Counted from the first letter of the stretch, positions 8,942-18,004 are shown. The stretch: DNA of 64,000 nucleotides from UBA12170 sp964293475 (GCA_964293475.1 CAXYYJ010000011.1:1-64000); one strand, 5' to 3'. Numbers and translations: made by a program. The notes: a model not told the origin generated them from the letters alone.

Positions 8942-10387
8942 CTATTTGCTTAGCCATTTGGCAGACAGTTGGTCGTAAATACCTATAACTTCAGCATTCA
9001 CCACCCCTTCGTAAGTTACCATATCGGTTTGCCAGCTCAGTGGCTCCCAGGCGCAGGCTCCTTTGCCCATATTGTTGGGCAACTGAAATACAATGTCGTG
9101 AACTTCTTTCTTGTACCAGTTATACTCCACCACATTCAGGGGTTTGTGATAACGTTTCGACAAATCGTTCAGATTGTTCTCCAGGTCGGACAGAGTTCCG
9201 TGCCATCGGGGATAGTATGAAAGCCCAATAATATCGAATTCAACTCCACGTGCCAGCATATTATCGAGCCAAAACACAGCTTCGGTATTTTGTCCGCCCA
9301 AAGCAAGATGTTCCATCACAGGAACCTGTGGATCAACGGTTTTCACACCCTTTATTCCGGCTTTCAGCAATTGGGCCAACTGGTCAGGATTGCCAATATG
9401 GCCATCGGGCCAAATCATACCATGGTTTATTTCGTTGCCCACCTGAACCATTTGGGGAGCTGTTCCCTGGTTTTTAAAAGCATTCATCACCCGGATGGTA
9501 TAGCTGGTAACGCTATCGGTGAGGGTTGCAAAATCCAACCCCTCCCAGGCTTTGGGTTTAAACTGTTTTTGCGGGTCGGCCCAGGTGTCGCTGTAATGGA
9601 AATCGAGAAGTATTTTAAATCCCGCCTCATGAACACGTTTGGCCAAAGCCAGTGTTTTTTCCAGGCCACAATAGTCTTTTCCGGGGGAGTATCCTTTTTC
9701 GTTCTCCGGATTTACAAAAACCCGCAGACGAATATAGTTGAATCCATGGTTTTTCAACATAATTACCGGGTCGATGGGTTTGCCATTTTCGGTGAAAACC
9801 AACCCCTTATCTTCCAACTCAGGAAGAAAGGAAATGTCGGCGCCTATCATTTTGTCGATGGGTTTGGTGGTTGGGGGCAACTGTTCAGCAGTAGGTTTCA
9901 GGTAATTGAAACCGGCAGGGAGAATATGCATTTCGTGAGCTCCGGGCCATATTTTGGGGGCATTGAGATTTGTGCTTAAGGCTTCCGCTTCTACTTTGGC
10001 TATGCCAGCCTGATTTGGGGCAATATAGAAAAGATGCAAAACACCATTTTTCAAACTATCGGTCGCAAAACTCCTGTTATTGCTATCTAACTCGATGGTC
10101 AACAACTGATTGTTTTGGTTTAACACCTCACCGCTGCCTTCTATAAACAACCTGATGGTATTTTTAGCGGAGGTTATTTCCCGCGCTTTTTCGTCGGTTA
10201 CCACAATTCGCAGGGGAATGGTATCCTGAGGCATCAGCGTGGTGCTATAACTGGTAAGCATTACATTGATGGGGGTTCCACTTTCCACACGGTCAATAGG
10301 GTGTTGATTTTCAACAGGTTTAACGGGCTCTTTGCAATGAGTTAACAGCAAAGCAGCAGCTAGAATTGCGATGTGTAACGATTTCAT
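8942..10387 (-). CDS. GH53 arabinogalactan endo-beta-1,4-galactanase, lipoprotein
   Basis: 481 residues. It cleaves beta-1,4-galactan side chains of plant-type pectin at the cell surface. A lipoprotein signal ends at LLTHC (Cys18). Residues 35-150 form an Ig-like beta domain, and residues 180-481 are the GH53 TIM barrel. The acid/base is Glu319 (QVGNEINHG) and the nucleophile is Glu421 (NVVEYNW); LDFHYSDTWADP at 261-272 is a family hallmark. It lies 40 bp downstream of the TIM-barrel gene at 10428 and may share its transcript. No SusC/SusD pair is nearby, so this is not a full polysaccharide-utilisation locus. Confidence 0.92.
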   Translation of the reverse strand: MKSLHIAILAAALLLTHCKEPVKPVENQHPIDRVESGTPINVMLTSYSTTLMPQDTIPLRIVVTDEKAREITSAKNTIRLFIEGSGEVLNQNNQLLTIELDSNNRSFATDSLKNGVLHLFYIAPNQAGIAKVEAEALSTNLNAPKIWPGAHEMHILPAGFNYLKPTAEQLPPTTKPIDKMIGADISFLPELEDKGLVFTENGKPIDPVIMLKNHGFNYIRLRVFVNPENEKGYSPGKDYCGLEKTLALAKRVHEAGFKILLDFHYSDTWADPQKQFKPKAWEGLDFATLTDSVTSYTIRVMNAFKNQGTAPQMVQVGNEINHGMIWPDGHIGNPDQLAQLLKAGIKGVKTVDPQVPVMEHLALGGQNTEAVFWLDNMLARGVEFDIIGLSYYPRWHGTLSDLENNLNDLSKRYHKPLNVVEYNWYKKEVHDIVFQLPNNMGKGACAWEPLSWQTDMVTYEGVVNAEVIGIYDQLSAKWLSK

Positions 10388-10427
10388 TATTCCGGAATTT
10401 ATATGATGATGAACAACTCAAAAAACA

Positions 10428-12236
10428 CTATTTCACTTCACTTTGTGCTTTTATTTCCAGTTCCATTTGGAGCAATGTCTGCTTTCCTTTCTCCAAATCG
10501 GCCAAAACCTGTTGTTTGGTTTCTGCAAAGAAGCCTTTAATATTGGTAAAGAGCGACTGATAATAGCGAACCCCTTCCTGCATGTTTTCATTGAAATGGG
10601 TCAGTTGTTTTTCGTGCTTTTTGAAGAAATCCTGTTTCGCGTCTTCCATTTTAGTTTTCAAATGGTCCAGATACAAATTCAGCTCTTTTACAAACATATG
10701 GGGCCTGTCGGTGCGGTCAATCACATTGTTGCGTCCATAAATATGCCCCGATAATTCTTTCAGCGACATTTCTTTATCGAAGTAGGCTAAATTGGGTCCA
10801 GGACAAATGGAAACCCCAGGTCCTTCAATGGTCGTATCTAAGTTATTAGCCAATAGCGCAGAAGTGCCCAATCCCACACAAACACATGATTTTTCGACAA
10901 TTTGGTTGTATTTTTTCTGATAGATTTCTGTGGGGAGGTTTTGTGTATTTAAATCCTTAATCTTCAATCGTTGATAACGGTACGAGGCCGTGCAAATAGC
11001 TTTTTCGGTATAATCATAATTGAGCTCCACGTATTTTTTGGGACAGAGACTACCAGGTTTTCCAGAGTCAATAAGCTTCTGTTTTTCAATATCTTTTGTA
11101 TTTCCACGTAGGGTATTGAAAGGAACTCCAAGGGGCGAAATTCCGCTGAGGTACAAATCTTTTTCCTTGGCATTTTTTAGCTGCCCTCTGGTATCTTTAT
11201 CCACCGAAGTAACTTCGGGAACCAAAAGAAACGGGGTACCCCAACCCACAGAATCTACCTGATAGTGCGCTCTGAGAAAATCGTGTTCTTCGCTGGTGCC
11301 TACACCACCCTGCGCTGTGATGCGCAGTGAGAGGCGCTGTTCGGGCAGCGGTTTATTATTGGCAATCAGGGCAGCAGAAAGAATGGCCCAAACCTGTTCT
11401 GTAAGTTCCTGACGCTTTAGTTTAAATTCTTCCAAAACCGGGCCCATCAAAAATCCTTCTGTGGCAAAAGCATGACCGCCACAGTTGAGCCCCGATTCTA
11501 TGCGATATTCCGAAACCCACAATCCTTTCTTTGCCAGGAACTTGCCCTGAATTAAAGCGGAACGGTAATCGGAGACCTTCAGAATAATTCTCTTTTTCAA
11601 AACACCGTCGGTGCTGGGGAAAAAATCGTCGAATTGTTCCATATAGGCATAGAGGCGCGGGTTCATTCCGGCAGAGAGTACCACCGACGAATTCAAATTG
11701 CTTTGGGCAAAACCCCGGAGGGCTGCATGAGCATCGTTAAACTCAACGGGAAGTTTTTCCCCGTTTTTATAGTTGTCCTTGTCCACTTTAGTCATGATAT
11801 TCACATCAATGTTCCCCAGGCTAAGGTTTTCTTTCAGCCACTCTTTCATCTCCTTAAAACTAAAGCTTTGCAGGCGCAAATTGAATTCATTTTTCAGCTC
11901 CGAGCTATCGGGCAACATCTGAAAGTAGTGCTTTATTTCATCAATTTTATCTTGACTGGCAGTCTTTAAATCCTCCAGCTTGTGGTCGGCAATCTCTTTC
12001 ATAAGATTGAGATACGATGTAATTCGTTTGGCTCTGAAGTCGTCTATTTTATCCGATATTTCCTGATAAGGCAAAAGCATTTTCTCGCAATAAAAACGGC
12101 GCATTTTTTCCATCAGCATATCGTCGACCAACGAAATGACTGAGTCGATGCCTAAGTGAGCAACTTTAACGGGGGTATCTATGGTGAAGCCAATTCCCAT
12201 GACAGGAATGTGAAAACTATGATTTCGTGGATTCAT
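10428..12236 (-). CDS. Nitronate-monooxygenase-like TIM-barrel protein of unknown function
   Basis: 602 residues from the ATG at 12236; a longer frame from 12293 would add 19 residues and is less likely. The N-terminus HIPVMGIGFTIDTPVKVA, the motif CGGHAFATEG (residues 252-261) and AQGGVGTSEEH followed by GWGTPFLLVPE (308-341) sit where nitronate monooxygenases and related FMN enzymes have their first strand, GGH box and phosphate-binding loop. A helical stretch at about 44-140 and a coiled C-terminal tail (about 520-602) are additions. The cysteine-rich stretch KSCVCVGLGTSALLANN may also be part of the active site. FMN binding and substrate are inferences. It is probably cytoplasmic, since no signal is seen. 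Confidence 0.6.
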   Translation of the reverse strand: MNPRNHSFHIPVMGIGFTIDTPVKVAHLGIDSVISLVDDMLMEKMRRFYCEKMLLPYQEISDKIDDFRAKRITSYLNLMKEIADHKLEDLKTASQDKIDEIKHYFQMLPDSSELKNEFNLRLQSFSFKEMKEWLKENLSLGNIDVNIMTKVDKDNYKNGEKLPVEFNDAHAALRGFAQSNLNSSVVLSAGMNPRLYAYMEQFDDFFPSTDGVLKKRIILKVSDYRSALIQGKFLAKKGLWVSEYRIESGLNCGGHAFATEGFLMGPVLEEFKLKRQELTEQVWAILSAALIANNKPLPEQRLSLRITAQGGVGTSEEHDFLRAHYQVDSVGWGTPFLLVPEVTSVDKDTRGQLKNAKEKDLYLSGISPLGVPFNTLRGNTKDIEKQKLIDSGKPGSLCPKKYVELNYDYTEKAICTASYRYQRLKIKDLNTQNLPTEIYQKKYNQIVEKSCVCVGLGTSALLANNLDTTIEGPGVSICPGPNLAYFDKEMSLKELSGHIYGRNNVIDRTDRPHMFVKELNLYLDHLKTKMEDAKQDFFKKHEKQLTHFNENMQEGVRYYQSLFTNIKGFFAETKQQVLADLEKGKQTLLQMELEIKAQSEVK

Positions 12237-12326
12237 AAATTGGGTTTTATGGATGAATAAAATTGAGTTTTGTGTGTGGGTAAAGGTACACAAAAACGAT
12301 TAGGAAGGAAAAAATTGACTAATGGC

Positions 12327-12815
12327 TTATTTTTTAAGGCCTTCGGCATAAAAAGTGAGGGGCAGAAGGCTCGAAATACCATCGAGAATTTGAATTTTTG
12401 TATGTGGGCTTCCCAGAATGATGCGCAATTTGGTTTGATAGAGATTTTCGTATTCGGCCATCACCTGCCGGCACGACCCGCAAGGGCTGGCAGGTTCGTC
12501 GAGTTGAACCACATCCGATTTAACAGCAACAGCTATGGCTTTCATGGCAATGCCCGGATATTGAGCTGAGGCGTAATACATGGCCACCCTTTCGGCGCAA
12601 AGCCCACTGGGATAGGCTGCATTTTCCTGATTATTTCCAGTTACTACCACTCCATTGGCCAGCAAAACAGCTGCTCCCACATTAAATTTACTGTAGGGGG
12701 CATAGGCCGAATCGCATGCCTTCCAGGCATTGAGCAGCAGATTCTTGTCTTGCTCGTTCAGCTCGTCGAGATGGGCATACTCCTCAATCTTTATTTCTAA
12801 TTGGGTAATGGTCAT
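12327..12815 (-). CDS. cdd: Cytidine deaminase
   Basis: 162 residues. It deaminates cytidine and deoxycytidine in pyrimidine salvage. The zinc ligands and catalytic Glu are plain: Cys73-Ala-Glu75 (SGLCAERVAMY) and PCGSC with Cys112 and Cys115. The substrate-binding strand NVGAAVLLANG and the NQENAAYPSG loop are also present. The N-terminal 25 residues (IEEYAHLDELNEQDKN) extend a little beyond the minimal enzyme, as in other Bacteroidota. It stands alone upstream of the TIM-barrel gene on the same strand. Confidence 0.95.
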   Translation of the reverse strand: MTITQLEIKIEEYAHLDELNEQDKNLLLNAWKACDSAYAPYSKFNVGAAVLLANGVVVTGNNQENAAYPSGLCAERVAMYYASAQYPGIAMKAIAVAVKSDVVQLDEPASPCGSCRQVMAEYENLYQTKLRIILGSPHTKIQILDGISSLLPLTFYAEGLKK

Positions 12816-12906
12816 AACCTGTTTTATTAAAATCGGAACTCGTTTTTCGATTTACAAATTTGCAGAATTATATTGAGAAAATGCGACATTCGAACGCAGG
12901 TTTTCC

Positions 12907-13779
12907 TTACTGAATTATAAGTCTTTGTATATCAGATTTTTCATTATCCAACACCTGAAGAATATAGGAGCCTTTTCTCAGTTTGGCAATGTCTAAAAGG
13001 GTTTCTTCGCCTTCTTTCAAATACAGCTTTTGCTCATCCACCAACTGACCCGAAATATTGAAATATCGTACAGTCACTGCGTTGTTTAGGTTTAAGGATT
13101 TGAGATAAACTACATTTTGAGCAGGATTGGGATATAGACTAAAGCTTTGATTTTTAGATGTAGGCAAATTGAAAACTGATGTGTACTCATAGATGGGGAA
13201 ATTATTGGTGAGTGTATCAATAATATCGCTTACGCCATAAATGGGCCAAACATCGTCAATGGCAATATTGTAACGGTAGGGGATGGTATCGTAAGTATAG
13301 TAAGTAGTATCGGTTTCGGTAATGGTATCGTTCACTTCCAAATCATAAAAATCGAGCGTGTCGGGCGATATGAGAATGAAGGTTGGGAAAGCCTGAATAT
13401 CAAATCTATGAGCAATGGTATCGCCATTTCCCCAGGTTCCTGGAACCACCGGGGTTTGAATTCCCAGACTGTCGATATAATGCTGACATTGTGCACTGTC
13501 GTTGCCCACATTGATGCTTAAAATGATCAACTCGTGCTCGTTACGACCCAGTTGCTCATAGGCCTGACTCACCATAACAGAGGTTTCCTTGCACAAAATA
13601 CTTTCGGCAAAGAAAAACTCCAAAGCCACATATTTATGCTGACTGAGGAGCTCATTGAGTATAAAGGTATCCTGAGTGGTGGTGACAGCGGTAAAATCTT
13701 TAGCAAAGCGGAGTGGAGTCTGGGCAAAGGTTATCAGGGAAAAAGCGCTCAAAATCAACGCCAGTAAATATTTCTTCAT
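12907..13779 (-). CDS. Secreted redoxin-like protein with type IX (type A) sorting domain
   Basis: 290 residues from the ATG at 13779, which gives a good signal peptide (MKKYLLALILSAFSLITFAQ); upstream in-frame ATGs add a non-signal extension. Residues 25-150 resemble a thioredoxin/peroxiredoxin fold (KYVALEFFFAESILCKETS, LIILSINVGND, DIQAFPTFILISPD with the cis-Pro loop). Only one Cys (Cys63) is at the active site; the usual first Cys of CxxC is Ser60. The last 77 residues begin SLYPNPAQNVVYL and end GSYILQVL...LIIQ, a type A sorting domain that directs export and surface anchoring by the type IX system. The substrate is unknown. Confidence 0.82.
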   Translation of the reverse strand: MKKYLLALILSAFSLITFAQTPLRFAKDFTAVTTTQDTFILNELLSQHKYVALEFFFAESILCKETSVMVSQAYEQLGRNEHELIILSINVGNDSAQCQHYIDSLGIQTPVVPGTWGNGDTIAHRFDIQAFPTFILISPDTLDFYDLEVNDTITETDTTYYTYDTIPYRYNIAIDDVWPIYGVSDIIDTLTNNFPIYEYTSVFNLPTSKNQSFSLYPNPAQNVVYLKSLNLNNAVTVRYFNISGQLVDEQKLYLKEGEETLLDIAKLRKGSYILQVLDNEKSDIQRLIIQ

Positions 13780-14005
13780 AGGTTTTAATTTAAGGCTGTA
13801 AATATAGAGCTTTGATGGAAATTCAGCCATCATTAATTTGAATTGAAATCTTAAAAAAGGTTAGCAGGTATTTGGGGGAATTTTTGGTGCAATTTTACCA
13901 GCCAAAAGCCCGCCATTGACAGTTAATTGGCTAACTTAGCGCGGGGATAAATTCACATTTTTCCCAGCAACTCAATGTCCATACATCAACAAAAAATATT
14001 GTCCT

Positions 14006-14878
14006 ATGAGTAACAGCCATAGTAGCAGCACAGCCAATCATCCACCAATTTTGGTGAGAAAAGCATCGGGCGAAGATGAGATTTTCTCCGTCGAAAAGCT
14101 GGAACGATCCTTGTCCAATGCTGGCGCTTCCCGCGAAACCATTCGGCACATCCTGGCCGATATCGACCTGTGGGTCTATCAGGGCGTAACCACCAAAATG
14201 CTTTATCAAAAGGCTTTCTCGCTGCTGAAGAAACTCAATGTTCCCTCATCAATTCGTTATAAATTGAAAATGGCCATCATGGAATTGGGCCCCACTGGAT
14301 TTCCCTTCGAGCGATTTATTGGCCAGTTGATGCAAGCTCAGGGATTTAGCACCGAGGTGGGCATTGTTGTAAACGGCAAATGTGTAACCCACGAAATGGA
14401 TGTGATTGCCACCAAAGACTCCTTGCAGCGACTCATGGAATGCAAGTACAGCAGGGATCAGGGAAAATATGTGAGTGTGCAGGTGCCGTTGTATGTGCGC
14501 AGTCGGGTGAACGATATTGTTCAATACAGACAAAACCAACCCCAATTTCAGAACCATAGTTTCGAAGGTTGGGTGGTTACCAATACCCGGTTTAGCAACG
14601 ATTCAATACAATACGGAAAATGCAGCGGGCTTCACCTGCTTGGCTGGGATTATCCCATAGGGCATGGGCTTAAGGAAATGATTGAGCGCCTGCATATTTA
14701 CCCCATCACAGTTTTATCTCAACTCACCATGGCCGAAAAACAAATGCTTCTGGACAAAAATGTGGTTAGCTGCCAGGAACTGAGCGAGCGTGAGAAATTG
14801 CTCGACGACCTGGGCATACAACCCCGGAAAAAAAGAGCTGTGCTGCGGGAGCTGGCGGAGCTGAACAGCACATGCTGA
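14006..14878 (+). CDS. ATP-cone domain fused to a PD-(D/E)xK nuclease-like domain
   Basis: 290 residues. Residues 14-92 read as an ATP-cone (ILVRKASGEDEIFSVEKLE, RYKLKMAIMELG), the nucleotide-sensing module of ribonucleotide reductases and NrdR. Residues 98-170 look like a restriction-endonuclease fold with Asp132 (HEMDVIA) and Glu145-Cys-Lys147 (MECKY) as the metal site. The C-terminal 60 residues (SCQELSEREKLLDDLGIQPRKK) may form a helix-hairpin-helix. This suggests a nuclease gated by (d)ATP. The gene stands alone, and no methyltransferase is nearby. The domain calls come from motifs read by eye. Confidence 0.7.
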   Translation: MSNSHSSSTANHPPILVRKASGEDEIFSVEKLERSLSNAGASRETIRHILADIDLWVYQGVTTKMLYQKAFSLLKKLNVPSSIRYKLKMAIMELGPTGFPFERFIGQLMQAQGFSTEVGIVVNGKCVTHEMDVIATKDSLQRLMECKYSRDQGKYVSVQVPLYVRSRVNDIVQYRQNQPQFQNHSFEGWVVTNTRFSNDSIQYGKCSGLHLLGWDYPIGHGLKEMIERLHIYPITVLSQLTMAEKQMLLDKNVVSCQELSEREKLLDDLGIQPRKKRAVLRELAELNSTC

Positions 14879-14970
14879 AATTTTGGCAATAAAAATTTTA
14901 AGCCTTCAGGAATTTTTGTTTTGAGTAACGAGTTGATAAAATGGTTGAAAGGTTGACTTATTAATAGAAA

Positions 14971-15270
14971 TTATTGTTTTTTCCTTATTTCACCATTTTC
15001 TTCAAGCATCAGAATATATTGCTCCTGTGACATTGGGCAATCAAAAAATTCCTCAGCTTTTTCGGTTTCTTTAAATTTAAGCTGCTTTTTAATTTGGTTC
15101 ATTAAGAATTTATCATATTCATTTTTTCCATGACTAAAATAGGTCTTAATAGCCTGTTTTTTACCATCAATTATTAGATAATAAAATTGATGATGGTCTT
15201 TCTCCGGATGGAGTACGAAGCCTTTTTTCTCCAATACTCGTTGTATTTCTTTCGTTTTTCTAGGCTTCAT
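14971..15270 (-). CDS. HicA-like toxin candidate
   Basis: 99 residues. The N-terminal half (TKEIQRVLEKKGFVLHPEKD followed by HHQFYYL) follows the small dsRNA-binding fold of HicA mRNA interferases, in which a single His in the G-S-H-H-x-Y box is catalytic; here the box reads KDHHQFYYL. The next segment (YFSHGKNEYDKFLMNQIKKQ) matches the HicA C-terminal helix. The last 30 residues are extra. Its start overlaps the end of the upstream 330-residue gene by 11 bp, so the two are translated together. Base composition is more AT-rich than the flanking core genes. Toxin activity is an inference. Confidence 0.6.
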   Translation of the reverse strand: MKPRKTKEIQRVLEKKGFVLHPEKDHHQFYYLIIDGKKQAIKTYFSHGKNEYDKFLMNQIKKQLKFKETEKAEEFFDCPMSQEQYILMLEENGEIRKKQ

Positions 15271-16252
15271 TAATCACACTCTTAATTAGACTAATCAATT
15301 TTTCCTTTAAAACAATCGCATCATCTGATAAATGACTATTTACCTCAAGATAATAATTTTTATACAATGAATAAAAGCTAAAGCTAAACGCCTCTTCCAC
15401 TTCTTTTCTCGAATCTCCCCAAACTGTCAGATCTAAAGCATCGTTTTTGATTATATAATAGTTATTATCAAATTCTACAGTGCAATTTAAATTCTTTGAT
15501 AAGACAAAAATGGTGTCCTCATATTTAATTAATTCTGGTTTGAAAGGATATGTATCATGCTCTAATACTTCTATATACAATATCTCTTTTAAGTTCTTTT
15601 GATTTAATTTAAATGTATCACCTTGCTTTTTGATTTTAGCAAATAACTGAACCGTACTATATTCAGAATTATCTGTTTTCTCTGCTACAAGTTTAGGCAT
15701 ATAAAAATCTTTAGTTTTTTTTGGCTGAATGAAAGCTTTTAACGATTGATGATTTTCATCTTTTATATGTATCTGATATTCTTTACCATCTCCAAATGAA
15801 GAAAAAAGCGGTTTGAAAATTCTCAACCTTTCATCATCGTTATATCTTTTGGCAACTTTATTCAGATAATTTGTATTTTCGTAATCGCCAAAAATAATAT
15901 TATCCTTGTACTCCTTGTAAGTTTCTCTTTTCCATTTCAAAACATCATTTTCAAATAAAGAAGATTGTAACTCTAGCAAGTTCGGAGCAACCGCTGCCTC
16001 AAAGCTGCTATAATTTAGATCAACAACTAATAGGGATAATTCATTCTTAATAGTTTCTAATACTTTTTTATTCGATTCATAAATCGTCTTAAATTCATCA
16101 ATCTTTAAGAATTCAATCTCTATATAGTTATTGTATGATTGGTAAATATCAGACAAAACCTTTATAACTGTTTCAACTTTAGTGGCTTGTTCAACAGCGT
16201 GTAAAGGTTCTATATGAATTCTAAACGAAATATCTTTCAATCTTTCAATCAT
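15260..16252 (-). CDS. Unknown 330-residue protein with HicB-like C-terminus, paired with the HicA-like gene
   Basis: I do not recognise the first 250 residues; they are rich in Lys, Glu, Asn and Ile and show mixed alpha/beta character with no signal or membrane segment. The last 75 (NNYYIIKNDALDLTVWGDSR followed by KEVEEAFSFSFYSLYKNYY) resemble the HicB pattern, a short strand pair, D-L-x-V-x-G-x-[ST] and a helix with E-E-A. HicB is the usual antitoxin partner of HicA, but it is normally 80-150 residues and lacks such a large N-terminal part. The gene comes first in the pair and overlaps the next by 11 bp. It may be a fusion antitoxin, or a larger effector regulated by the small protein. Confidence 0.6.
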   Translation of the reverse strand: MIERLKDISFRIHIEPLHAVEQATKVETVIKVLSDIYQSYNNYIEIEFLKIDEFKTIYESNKKVLETIKNELSLLVVDLNYSSFEAAVAPNLLELQSSLFENDVLKWKRETYKEYKDNIIFGDYENTNYLNKVAKRYNDDERLRIFKPLFSSFGDGKEYQIHIKDENHQSLKAFIQPKKTKDFYMPKLVAEKTDNSEYSTVQLFAKIKKQGDTFKLNQKNLKEILYIEVLEHDTYPFKPELIKYEDTIFVLSKNLNCTVEFDNNYYIIKNDALDLTVWGDSRKEVEEAFSFSFYSLYKNYYLEVNSHLSDDAIVLKEKLISLIKSVINEA

Positions 16253-16369
16253 AAGCCAAATATAGAACTATTTTTATTGTTAAAGATATAGTTATTGTAA
16301 AGGACTTTGATATTTAGTGTATAACCTGATTTGTCTATAAAATGAAATACTAAAAGCTTGTTGAAGGAT

Positions 16370-16399
16370 AAAAAAAAGCCACCGATAAAAACCGATGGC
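16370..16399 (-). terminator. Rho-independent terminator of the ornithine aminotransferase gene
   Basis: Read on the minus strand, GCCAUCGGU and AUCGGUGGC form a nine-pair stem (two G-U pairs) around a UUUU loop, followed by eight U. It lies 26 bp after the stop codon. Confidence 0.8.
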
Positions 16400-16424
16400 C
16401 CTGTTATTTTTGATAAGGGTAATT

Positions 16425-17648
16425 CTAATGGAAGGAGAAGATGGCTTCTTTGATGATGGCAACGGCCTGAAGCAATTCTTCTTCGGTAATAACCAAAGGA
16501 GGTGCAAAGCGGATGATATGTCCGTGAGTAGGTTTGGCCAAAACGCCCAAATCCTTCATTTTTACACAAACATCCCAGGCCTCTTTGCCATTGGTTGGTT
16601 TGATGATAACCGCATTGAGCAATCCTTTTCCTCTAACCAATTCAATCATTGGCGAGTCGATGGCTCTGATTTCGCGGCGGAAAATTTCGCCCAGATATTC
16701 GGCTCTTTCGGCTAATTTTTCGTCTTTCACAACTTCTAAGGCTGCCATGGCTACTTTTCCAGCCAATGGGAAACCACCGAAAGTTGATCCATGTTCGCCT
16801 GGTTTAATGCAGAGCATAATATCGTCGTCGGCCAAAACAGCAGAAACTGGAATAACACCACCCGATAAAGCTTTACCCAAAATAAGAATATCGGGGCGAA
16901 CGCCTTCGTGATCGCAAGCCAGGAGTTTTCCTGTGCGGGCAATACCAGTTTGAACCTCGTCGGCAATAAACAGCACGTTGTTGGCTTTACACAAATCGTA
17001 GGATTTTTTCAGATAGCCATCGTCCGGAACATAAACTCCAGCTTCCCCCTGAATGGGTTCAACAAGGAAAGCAGCCACGTTGGGGTGTTGAAGTTCAACA
17101 GCCAAAGCATCTACATCGTTGTAGGGAACGGTTACAAAGCCGGGGGTGAAGGGGCCAAAACCACCGTAAGAATCCGGGTCGGTCGACATGGAAATGATGG
17201 TGATGGTGCGGCCATGGAAATTGTTGGCACAAACCACAATTTTAGCTTCGTTTTCAGGAATTCCTTTTTTCAGGTAACCCCATTTACGGGCCAGTTTAAG
17301 AGCGGTTTCGTCGGCTTCGGCGCCAGTGTTCATCGGAAGCACTTTATCGTAGCCAAAATACTCGCTCATATATTTCTCGTAAACGCCGAGCACATTATTG
17401 TAAAAAGCCCTTGAAGTGAGGGTGAGTATTTGAGCCTGTTCCACAAGCGCATTTACAATTTTAGGATGGCAATGGCCTTGATTTACAGCAGAATAAGCGC
17501 TTAAGAAATCAAAATACTCTTTACCTTCGGCATCCCATACTTTGGCTCCTTTTCCTTTGGCCAACACCACAGGCAGTGGATGATAATTATGTGCTCCATA
17601 TTTATCTTCCAGTTCCATAGCTTCTTTTGAAGAAATGAATTCAGACAT
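16425..17648 (-). CDS. rocD: Ornithine aminotransferase
   Basis: 407 residues, the normal length. It is a PLP enzyme that converts ornithine and 2-oxoglutarate to glutamate-5-semialdehyde and glutamate, linking arginine and proline metabolism. Diagnostic parts are the N-terminal YGAHNYHPLPVVL, the glycine loop NTGAEADETALKLARKWGY, the PLP-binding Asp230 (IADEVQTG) and the Schiff-base Lys259 (ILGKALSGGVIPVSA). GEHGSTFGGFPLAG holds the conserved Thr. The Tyr-Pro substrate region separates it from acetylornithine aminotransferase. It is monocistronic, with its own promoter and terminator. Confidence 0.95.
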   Translation of the reverse strand: MSEFISSKEAMELEDKYGAHNYHPLPVVLAKGKGAKVWDAEGKEYFDFLSAYSAVNQGHCHPKIVNALVEQAQILTLTSRAFYNNVLGVYEKYMSEYFGYDKVLPMNTGAEADETALKLARKWGYLKKGIPENEAKIVVCANNFHGRTITIISMSTDPDSYGGFGPFTPGFVTVPYNDVDALAVELQHPNVAAFLVEPIQGEAGVYVPDDGYLKKSYDLCKANNVLFIADEVQTGIARTGKLLACDHEGVRPDILILGKALSGGVIPVSAVLADDDIMLCIKPGEHGSTFGGFPLAGKVAMAALEVVKDEKLAERAEYLGEIFRREIRAIDSPMIELVRGKGLLNAVIIKPTNGKEAWDVCVKMKDLGVLAKPTHGHIIRFAPPLVITEEELLQAVAIIKEAIFSFH

Positions 17649-17745
17649 ATATTATTGTTTTTTGGAGACCATTTTAAACATCTCTTTCATTTTCAAGAGG
17701 AAATTAAAAAAGTGCTCAATGTTAGAAATTAATTTAATTGCGGCG

Positions 17746-17753
17746 CAAATATA
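17746..17753 (-). promoter_or_regulatory. -7 promoter element of rocD
   Basis: Minus-strand TATATTTG matches TAnnTTTG, about 98 bp before the rocD start, so the leader would be roughly 90 nt. The rest of the gap to the AraC gene (17654-17996) shows no gene or clear palindrome. Confidence 0.45.
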
Positions 17754-17996
17754 GAGATAATAAACCTAGCCTATGGTGAACAATATTCTTTTTCATCAGT
17801 TATAATTCCTTCTTTTTATGGTTTATAAATAGGGGGGAGGAAGTTGGGTTTTTAGATGAATCTTTCTACTGGCAGGGAGTCATGAAATTTAATTTATGGT
17901 AGAATCAGCGCTCTAAAATTTATGATTTTTCGGTAGTTGATTCATTTTTGTTTTTAAACTTCAAGGGGGTATTGATATTGCAGATTTGTTTTAGGC

Positions 17997-18004
17997 TATC
18001 TTTG
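17997..18004 (+). promoter_or_regulatory. -7 promoter element of the AraC-family gene
   Basis: TATCTTTG lies 15 bp before the ATG at 18020. It supports that start, because the longer frame from 17948 would begin upstream of the promoter. Confidence 0.5.

Noticed and set aside
9290..9979. A 229-codon plus-strand open frame
   Set aside because: Antisense to the GH53 gene, whose catalytic residues are intact.
16249..16569. A 106-codon minus-strand frame after rocD
   Set aside because: It overlaps the rocD C-terminus and the terminator hairpin in another frame and is unlikely to be coding.
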